Below are positions 56,897 to 64,000 of a stretch of 64,000 nucleotides of DNA, in pieces. Below the pieces are notes generated by a model. The model was given only the letters and a program-made list of their open reading frames with translations, was not told where the DNA came from and did not search any database. Made by a program: the position numbers and the translations under genes. Each line of letters starts with the position of its first letter. Position 1 is the stretch's first letter. The stretch is from Xestospongia muta (Eukaryota; Porifera; Demospongiae; Haplosclerida; Petrosiidae), in contig OY848920.1 of NCBI GenBank assembly GCA_963693285.1, forward strand, positions 7,763,135 to 7,827,134, written 5' to 3'.

Positions 56897-58903
56897 TAAA
56901 CAGTAATATCAGATCTGAACCCTAAAATATAAATTAGGTAGAGACATAGTTAAGCCAAAGACTAATGTAGAGGATTGAAGGCTAGTTACTAGCTGCTATA
57001 GATCAAGAAATCCAAGTCATAGTACATGTGATATATTCTATAGGATATGAAAATGTCGGCATCTCCGTCATATTATCTTAAGTTGTTATTTTTGTGTGTG
57101 TATATGAATGATGCAATATACCTCATAATACACTTCTTGTGAATTATGAATATTGTTTGTGGTCCAATTGTCTATGCTCTTAAAGAACATTTGCCATAAT
57201 GGCATATATAACCTCTTAACACTTTCATGTTTTTGTAATTTATTAGTCTAGCTAGTTAGACCCTCCTCCTCTTTGATAAGCTGACGAGCAGAGGAGGGTC
57301 TAGAAGTGAACTGACCTTACTTTCCCATTGGAATTAGTGGAATGTGGGGCAGTACCCCAATGTTTACATAGTGGTTATAAACTGTTAGTACAATTCCCAC
57401 GTAGAGTTGTACTCTAAAAATGACTCGTGATTGTCTAAAGGATGAGCAGAAAAGGCCACCTTCTATGGTGTCATCATTTTTTGTATTATTTATTTCAACT
57501 TTGCTATTTAAAATGGAAGAACATTGAAAAGCATTAAATGAAAATATGTTGCTTTTGCATATGTGGGAACAAACTCTGTCAAATTATTTGTACCTCAACT
57601 TTTATATATATACTATGTTTCAGCCCAGGAGGACGAGGAAGATTATGAAACAATGATATTAGTTGAATGTTTTGGTTTTTTGACAATTAAATGATTTGAA
57701 AAAAATTGTTTATACCATATATCTGATAACTTGTTAGTTCTTTTCATTTTCTAGTAAGCAACCTGTAAACCCTATGATATTTAACCTCGCTGTGCATGAG
57801 CGCATAGTGAGGGTACTGTAGTCTGTCAGTGTGTGTGTGTCTGTTACCCGGGCAAATGGCTTTGATCTGCTTTAACTTGACAAACATGGCACTGGTAGCT
57901 ACCAAACTATAGTGGACAGTAGCAAAACGTCTGTACTTCAGAATACTGCTAAAAGGAGTGTCAAACAAACAAGAAGATTTAAAAGTCTGAAAAAATTTTG
58001 AAAAAAGCACAGCTTTCAGTGAAGAATCGAGAATTCAATAAAAACCTCATGCATATAGCTTATGACATTTTTCAACTTTTTAAAGTAAGAATTTTTGCAA
58101 AAATACTTCTTTAGAAAGTTATGACAATTTCACTAACTTTTGGCAGTTATCTTTGTCGATACATTGAGCGCAAACTAAAAATACTAGCACCATAGCTGGT
58201 GAATTATAAATATTATTTGTACTCTATAACTTGTCTAGATGCTATTTGCAAAGTTAAGAGTTATAGCTTTATTTATTAATAATAATAATTGTTGTTTGCT
58301 AATTTTAATAACTAGCAAATAACTAGTCAGCTGTAACAACACATATAAAGCAAGGAATAACATATTAAAAATGAATTTATGAATGACAATGCAAGTACTT
58401 ATGTGAACCAAATTTCTGTGCATTGTCATTTATAGACGTTTATTCTTTTAAAAATGTTTTATATGTTACATAATTATCAAAGATTTAACTGATTCTTCCC
58501 AATGTCTAATATTATAAATGAGTTCTATTTATCTCTTCTTTTATATTGTGTAGGTTGTGGTTCTGCATTGAACTCTGATGCCGCTAATAAAGCTCTAGTT
58601 CAATGTGCTGACCTGATTGTTGAATCAACAATTGATCCTAATGCTTTAGCTAGAAAACTTAATGCAAGAGGTGTTATATCTGATAGTGAAAACAAAAGAG
58701 TGAAAGACAGTACCAAGAAAGATTCTGAAGAGGAACGTCGTGAAACGATTCTTGATTATGTTAAAGACCGTATCAAGTATAATGCTGATATTTTTACAAC
58801 TTTCTTGGAAGTATTAAAAAAGGATTTAAATCGAGATGACTTAGCTGACAAAATTATGGCAAAATATAAAAGTAAGCTGAATTATTTTATCTCTAGTGTG
58901 TGA
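55770..58903 (+). CDS. Tandem CARD-like domain protein Y
   Basis: Tandem paralogue of X. Exons 55770-56097, 56556-56633 and 58554-58903 give 251 aa. It starts MADRKALGRAAKNAITSHIV. It has the same two CARD-like domains (ILSCEQEKLIMPTFKGTLLD; CADLIVESTIDPNALARKLN) and linker (ELPKYSGTISGGQQPSS). Differences from X are spread over the first domain and over the loop EVISENEYKRIKDNRTRD in X, which is GVISDSENKRVKDSTKKD in Y. The last 40 codons are the same in both. As for X, the end at 58903 may be replaced by splicing from the donor at 58872. The second intron is about 1.9 kb and contains repeat insertions. Confidence 0.78.
56646..56692. repeat. (TA)n microsatellite in intron 2 of Y
   Basis: About 20 TA units. 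A second (TA)n tract lies at about 56856-56890. Confidence 0.95.
57257..57302. repeat. 12-bp perfect inverted repeat
   Basis: TAGACCCTCCTC (57257-57268) and GAGGAGGGTCTA (57291-57302) flank a 22-base loop. It sits at the point where unit 2 stops matching unit 1, so it may mark an insertion end. Confidence 0.7.
57785..58010. repeat. Likely dispersed repeat with terminal hairpin, inside intron 2 of Y
   Basis: Begins CCTCGCTGTGCATGAGCGCA then TAGTGAGG, which folds back on itself with two G-T type mismatches. A (TG)n-rich run and GTTACCCGGGCAAATGG follow. It is absent from the equivalent intron of X. That it is a genome-wide repeat is inference. Confidence 0.5.
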
Positions 58904-59439
58904 TCAGATCCATTTCATTTAGCATTGATCTAGAGCACATGGATATGGACGTTTCAGAATTGGTCAATGTTTAGATTAATATACACAGTTTATTGTTTTA
59001 TTTTTTAAACACATAGCATGCAACAGGATCCACCTATTTTAGCATTGATCCAAAGTACAGAGTAAGAAGTAAAAAATTAGTTTAGAATCTCACATATTAA
59101 GATTAATGTACAACAATATAGCCAAGACATAATATTCTGTTATTATGCCAATATGTTTTTGTTGTAGTAAAGATGTTGTTTTAAATAGTAAAAATTGCTA
59201 TACATGTAACTTTTAAAGTTGCTATTAAAAGTCAACGCAAAGGATAACCTGTTTTTTGTTCTGATTGTATTAGCGTCACCATACTACATATTGGCAAGAA
59301 AAATAGTATGTGAGATCTCGTCATTGAAAACATCAGTAATGAAATTAAGCCTCACTCCAGTTGCCGTGATGCATGCAAAGCTAACTGTGCACTAATGGCT
59401 GTTGGAGAAGATGATGATAGTTGTCTGGACAAAAAACCA

Positions 59440-59700
59440 ACTCTGAGTTATGTGGACGTTTCAGAATTGGTACTACCTGGTACAAGCTTGGTGTACTAGG
59501 TCTTTAAGTTACATCCCAAGACACTAAATAATATGGTATAGTAAGCTAAATGAATTAAAGATAGTGATTTCAAAGCTTTTAAGATGTTTGAGTTGTCGCT
59601 GAGTTCTAAAACTGATGCTACGTGGATAAATTTACACTAACATCAAAAAAGGAAGTCATTGGAGAGATAACACTCGCTGAGGAATATAAAAACCTATATT
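59440..59700 (+). pseudogene. Decayed Death-domain exon
   Basis: About 59440-59500 reads ELCGRFRIGTTWYKLGVL, matching the Death domain of the gene at 27497 (DELCEHIRIGDKWYQFGIL). After stops and shifts, about 59577-59640 reads KAFKMFELSLSSKTDATW (parent: KMFELWLNTKPHAT), then a stop, then in another frame KKEVIGEITLAEEYKN (parent: RKEVIKENNIAHDYE). Several stops and frameshifts. It lies just after CARD-like gene Y. Confidence 0.75.
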
Positions 59701-61100
59701 ATGTTAAAAACATAAATAAATATATTATAGCAATGGTCATTAATTAAATGTCTGGTAGGTATTACAAACTTTTGAACAAAAATTGAAAACTTGCTACAAA
59801 ATAATAATTACTGGTTTTAATCTTAAAACAACAATTGACTTAATAGTCACAGGTGTTACTTTGCTATTGTGATACAATATATTGTGTATTGGTTGTTGTC
59901 ATGGTGATTGTTACCATGGTGATAATTTTAATGAACACACACATGTTGTTGCTAAAGTTGTTGTTGCTATGATGACACACTGTACTGTTGCTTTTCTGTG
60001 TGGATTATGTAGTTCATTTGATTTGAGGATTCTATGTGTCCGAATAAAATATGAGGCTAACTAACATTAACAACATAATATTAGTTAGCCTTGTATTATA
60101 CTTAGCTGTGGCAAGCATTCTGCACTTTAATACTCTCATGTATATTGTAAGTATCTATCTGTAACCAGGTAGCATTGTTAACTAACATACGTTAGAACAT
60201 TGACTATATAAGGAAAACAAGTGCATTGAGTTTCTTAAATCTGATAAGACATAAAAACATTTGCATTTGCCAAAATAAATGCTATAATCTACAGATGAGC
60301 TACAGATGTGACCTTGTTATACTGACATACTGTAATCAATCAACAGTGTTGCCAAATTTGTAGGAACATTACTATTAGTATTATTAACTTTATTACTTGA
60401 ACATTTTTGCTGATGACTACTGCTTGTTTGTACAGTTTTCATGTACTATATTGTCTTAGCTATTTGATAATTTTTCTGTTAGTGATTTATTATATAATTA
60501 AATGTTAATATTATAGATTTTGTTGAATTAACTATTGATAGTATTTTTGACATGTTTTGTTTAACACATTCATATACATAATGAAAATATGTCGTGTTTT
60601 TTAGCTTCAGCAAAATCTTCTAAATAAAACACCATCTTTGAACATAATTGTAGAAGATGAACACACACTCTTTTAAAAAATATTGTTTGTAAAGTTCTCT
60701 TTTACTGTGTAGTAGTTAGTGTCATATATATTAGCTATTTAATAATTTTGCTGTATCATCCTTCCCATCATACTTTGTAAGTTAAACAAACTTGCAATGT
60801 CTTCTTCAGAGGACGTGTTTACTTGATATTTTACAGCCTGTATATATAGTCTTAGTTATAAGGAAAACATACATAACATAACTAATTAGGTTTATTCAAC
60901 CTGGGTTCATGTAAATTTACATGTGCTGTCAGGTTGAGGAAACTGAAACATAGATAATATCACTGTATTATCTATAATGTGATGAGCTATAATATTTGCT
61001 AATGTACAGGCAACATTAATTGTTAGTATTATCAAATACATGACTAGTACTGTGTATTTATTAATATTAAAATGGTAACCAACAATTTATTTTATATATA
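59701..61100. other. Intergenic region
   Basis: AT-rich. A 60-codon open frame at 59882 is low-complexity Val/His and not called. No gene or recognised repeat. Confidence 0.45.
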
Positions 61101-61104
61101 ACTT

Positions 61105-61235
61105 AGTTTTATATATAACTTAGTGTAAACTATCAAGATTAGCAATTCAAGACTTCACATCATCAGTTACTTTAACAATGCATTTGAAAATTTTGGTTAT
61201 TTTCTTTCTTTTGCTTGTAGCCGTCATGCATTTCT
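61105..61235 (+). pseudogene. Duplicated 5' end of the fibrinogen-related gene
   Basis: Matches 61515-61630, the leader and signal-peptide region of the next gene. TAACTTAGTGTA, GACAATTCAAGACTTCACATC-type leader and ATGCATTTGAAAATTTTGGT reading MHLKILVIFFLLLVAV correspond to MFLQFLAICFLLLLAV. Homology stops after the signal peptide. Confidence 0.8.
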
Positions 61236-61252
61236 TCATATTATAGATAATA

Positions 61253-61489
61253 CACTGTAAAAACTGATTGGTTGATTTAACCAATATAATATAGATTGCA
61301 TGATGCAAACTGTGTAAAATCTTAGAACTAATTAAGATTTTTTTAAGAAATAGAAAATTTTTCATTTGATAAAAAATCAATTCCATAGGACAATAGTAAT
61401 GAAAACTATATTATGTTTACTTTCAATTTGCATCATGCAACTTGTATAACCATATATTAGTTAAATCAACCATCAGTTTTTACAGTAAA
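61253..61489. mobile_element. MITE-like element with ~60-bp inverted arms
   Basis: The left arm ACTGTAAAAACTGATTGGTT, GATTTAACCAATATAA.. GCATGATGCAAACTG (61254-61312) is inverted at 61427-61488 (TTTGCATCATGCAACTTG.., AGTTAAATCAACCATCAGTT, TTTACAGT). The ~110-base centre has no coding capacity. It separates the duplicated 5' end from the intact one. Confidence 0.75.
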
Positions 61490-61577
61490 AAAGCAAGCAA
61501 TAATTGACTTTATATATAACTTAGTGTACGCTAACAAGATTGACAATTCAAGACTTCACATCATTGTTACTTTGACA

Positions 61578-62713
61578 ATGTTTTTACAATTTTTGGCTAT
61601 TTGCTTTCTTTTGCTTCTAGCTGTCAACTATTCCAATTCAGATGATCTTATTAAGGTGTATTGGGGTAACTCTCTATGTGGTGAAGGTCCTTCTAGATCG
61701 CTATCTAATTTTTCACTTGATGTTTCTCCCAATGGTCATTACTTAACTTGTAATAATGTCAACTATCACATCAACTTTACAGTCTTCTATCCAACACAAT
61801 ATTATATTGAAGTCTCTAATAAATGTGGTAGTGATACTGAAAATCTAGTTGATGGAGTAATAGAACAGTTAGAAGCTATCTCTGAATTCTTTCACTCATA
61901 TCCCGTTGGGTGCTCTGAAATTCTACAGAAGAACAATATCTCTCAATCAGGTTATTACGCCATACGACCTCCTAACAGTTCCTTTGTATCAGTCTACTGT
62001 GATATGGAAGGTAGTAACTGTGATGGTAAAGGAGGCTGGATGAGAGTAGGCTACCTCAACACGAGTGATCCTGGTGCTACATGTCCTCCTGGACTAATGC
62101 TTCGACAATTTAACAACAGTGTCAATGATGTATGTGGTCAACCTATGCCTTCATCTATAGTTTACTCTGCTCATGGACTTCGTTACAGCAACGTTTGTGG
62201 CCAAATAAGAGGCTACCAGTTTAAGTTACCAGATGGATTTCCACCTTTGTTTGGTACTAACGCCATTCCAAACATTGAGAATTGTAGCACATATGTTGAT
62301 GGTGTTACTATTACTTATGGTAGTATGCTGGTGTGGCAGAGGCAGCTGGAATTGACGGACATCCTCCACAATATGTTTGTCCATGTAATAATGATAGTAA
62401 TGGTACATATGTACCAGATTGGATAGGTAGTCATTACTATTGTGAATCTGGATTATCTTCAGAACAAGATCACCACGAAATCTTATACTCCAATGATACA
62501 TTGTGGGATGGACAACAATGTAGAGGAAATGAAGGACCATGTTGTACTAATCACAAGATGCCATGGTTTATAAAGACACTCAATGAGACTACAACTGAAG
62601 ATATTGAACTGAGGCTATGTGGTAGTGAATCACCAAACATTGAAGACACACCTGTGGATATTATTGAACTTTTATGTTCGATAACTTTTATTATTTCTAG
62701 ACTTAAAACATGA
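61578..62713 (+). CDS. Secreted fibrinogen-related protein, one frameshift
   Basis: The ATG at 61578 starts a signal peptide (MFLQFLAICFLLLLAVNYSN). Near residue 111 begins a fibrinogen-C-like segment: GCSEILQKNNISQSGYYAI, VYCDMEGSNCDGKGGWMRVG and YVDGVTITYG. The next expected motifs appear only after a shift of reading frame near 62333-62336. There the other frame continues AEAAGIDGHPPQYVCPCNND, YYCESGLSS, LWDGQQC, GPCCTNHKMPWFIKTL and IELRLCG to a TGA-preceded end at 62713. A one-base loss in GTGTGGCAGAGG explains it. No intron rescues the frame. So it is either a recent pseudogene or a sequence error. Such proteins are extracellular and often act in recognition or the matrix. Confidence 0.7.
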
Positions 62714-63494
62714 TGCTGTACTTACTTTTTATTTTGTTTATTATATTATAGTACGTAGTTTCTTAGTTGCTTTATCTGGTCAATTACACAAATGTAGCTA
62801 ACCATACACATTTCCTAATATGAAGAGTTGTATTTATTTTGAATAATCTTAAGATAAGAAAAACAATCATTTACTCCAACTAATGTAGAATCAGGAAAAC
62901 TGTAAACCTGCATGGACTGTGAAGTGGACTGGATTGGACTGCATAAACACTGGACTAGTATAACAGGTTATAGACCATATAATAGACTATAGGTGTTTCA
63001 ATCTATATCTGTCTCTGCATGATTAGATTACAATGCAATGAAGACTTCCATCTTTTTTATAACCTGCAAAAGAGATGAGCTTGTGTTTGCTCATTTCTAA
63101 ATTTATAAATCTATAGTTCAACAAGTGTAATGAATATCACATCAGAAAAATAGTAAATCTGGACTCTAGATTGGTGATTTGTCATCATTTAGATTTAGGC
63201 TACACACCAAACTTAATTTGACTTATTCTGTTTCTCTAAATGACATAACAGTAACAAGGAAATGTGAACCCTTAAATTAAAGTTTATCCAGTCTGATGAT
63301 ATACAATTACAGCTTAAACAATCCATATCTCTCTTTGTGTTGACTATCTACCTGTCTATAATGCTCATTCTATAGCTAATTGTCAACATGTTTGCGTGTC
63401 ACGTAGTCTGTACAGTCTATGACCACGACTACTACCTACAATTGTCCCGCCCTCATTAACTGTCTATAATACATAGGTGTGTCCATTATCAGTC
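62714..63494. other. Intergenic region before CARD-like gene Z
   Basis: No gene seen. The last ~60 bases (CCGCCCTCATTAACTGTCTA..) align loosely with the promoters of X and Y (CACGCCCTCCGTTGTCTGCC). Confidence 0.45.
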
Positions 63495-64000
63495 ATGGCT
63501 GACAAACAAGCTTTGATAAGCGCTGCAAAGAATGCTATTGTTCGTCATATTGTTGACCTGATAGCTGTTATATCAGCAGCAGAGGCAAACTTGAACACAA
63601 TCATACTATCCTGTGAACAAGAGAAACTAATCACTACAACAATGAAGGGAACTCTTTTAGATGGCTCTACTGGCCAATCTGCTCAAGATAGAGCTCGGCA
63701 ATTAGTTGGTGATATTCAGAACAATGTCAGTATAGTTCCAACTTGTCTGGATACCTTTCTTTGTGTTTTAATTGATGCAGCAGAAGGGAGCCCAGCTATT
63801 GAACAAGTTGCAGCTGATATTGCCGTGACATGTAAGTAAATTATTCTTGTGGTGGTTTGGTTATTATGTCATAATGCTTTAGATGGACATGAACTACCCA
63901 AATATCATAGACGCATTCCTGCAGGTGGTCAAGGACAAAGTGTGCCATTTTCTAGTACAGCGATGACGGGAGGTATATACATACATACATATTAAATATA
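63495..64000 (+). CDS. Tandem CARD-like domain protein Z (partial, runs off window)
   Basis: Third member of the X/Y family. Exon 1 63495-63831 (MADKQALISAAKNAIVRHIV) has the first CARD-like domain, with a three-residue insertion (IAVISAAEANL) compared with X and Y. Exon 2 63883-63972 is the linker (ELPKYHRRIPAGGQGQS..). The donor is GTATAT. The exon with the second CARD-like domain should lie beyond base 64000. Splice phases are the same as in X and Y. It is more diverged than X and Y are from each other. Confidence 0.8.

Larger units (their letters stand above)
52600..59330. repeat. Tandem duplication carrying CARD-like genes X and Y
   Basis: Unit 1 (about 52600-55230) and unit 2 (about 55310-59320) share promoter flank (TATATAGCTATGGTGACAGC-type), all three exons, intron sequence and 3' flank (CAACAGGATCCACCTATTTT, then AGCATTGATCCAAAGTACAG). 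Unit 2 is longer because its second intron has about 0.7-1 kb of extra sequence (57240-58220). Both carry (TA)n at the same place just after exon 2. Confidence 0.85.

Noticed and set aside
59882..60064. 60-codon open frame
   Set aside because: Low-complexity Val/Met/His composition from GTTGTTGC-type repeats.

Overview
This window looks like nuclear DNA of an early-branching animal, most likely a demosponge (inference). It is AT-rich. Genes are split by many short (about 45-60 nt) GT-AG introns, and poly-A signals are AATAAA. The gene content is metazoan: FEM1-like proteins, a filamin, paired CARD-like domains, a fibrinogen-related secreted protein and a vitellogenin-type lipid-transfer protein. 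There is no operon structure. ORF starts at GTG or TTG were replaced by the first conserved ATG. Multi-exon models were built by hand by matching splice sites and reading frame.

Layout. 0-20 kb: an array of four intact genes for ankyrin-repeat proteins whose middle and C-terminal parts resemble FEM1, the CUL2 ubiquitin-ligase substrate receptor. Genes A and B are a recent tandem duplication. C and D are convergent. Several remnants of the family lie among them. Between B and C sit decayed copies of a filamin exon block and of a CHMP6/VPS20 gene, then an intact five-repeat mini-filamin whose start codon is interrupted by an intron. 20-38 kb: two close amidohydrolase paralogues, each preceded by related ~80-bp tandem repeats. 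Between them are a broken gene of unknown family, a 70-75-bp minisatellite, and a 15-exon gene encoding Death, CARD-like, CARD-like, unknown domain, coiled coil and leucine-rich repeats (1100 aa).

38-50 kb: a collapsed FEM1-like pseudogene, large tandem repeats, a small secreted protein carrying the HAE/PCxxxC signature of zinc deaminases, a decayed large lipid-transfer protein gene, and a secreted protein with jacalin-like and aerolysin-like regions on the minus strand. 50-64 kb: dispersed repeats and MITE-like elements, then three related genes for proteins made of two CARD-like domains (the third runs off the window), a decayed Death-domain exon, and a secreted fibrinogen-related gene with one frameshift.

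How they may fit together (inference): death-fold adaptors, an LRR protein, a secreted deaminase-like protein, an aerolysin-like protein, a fibrinogen-related protein and expanded ubiquitin-ligase receptors are gene types common in innate immunity. Their tandem duplication and frequent decay look like a rapidly turning-over accessory gene cluster. No homology search was run; all family calls come from reading motifs.
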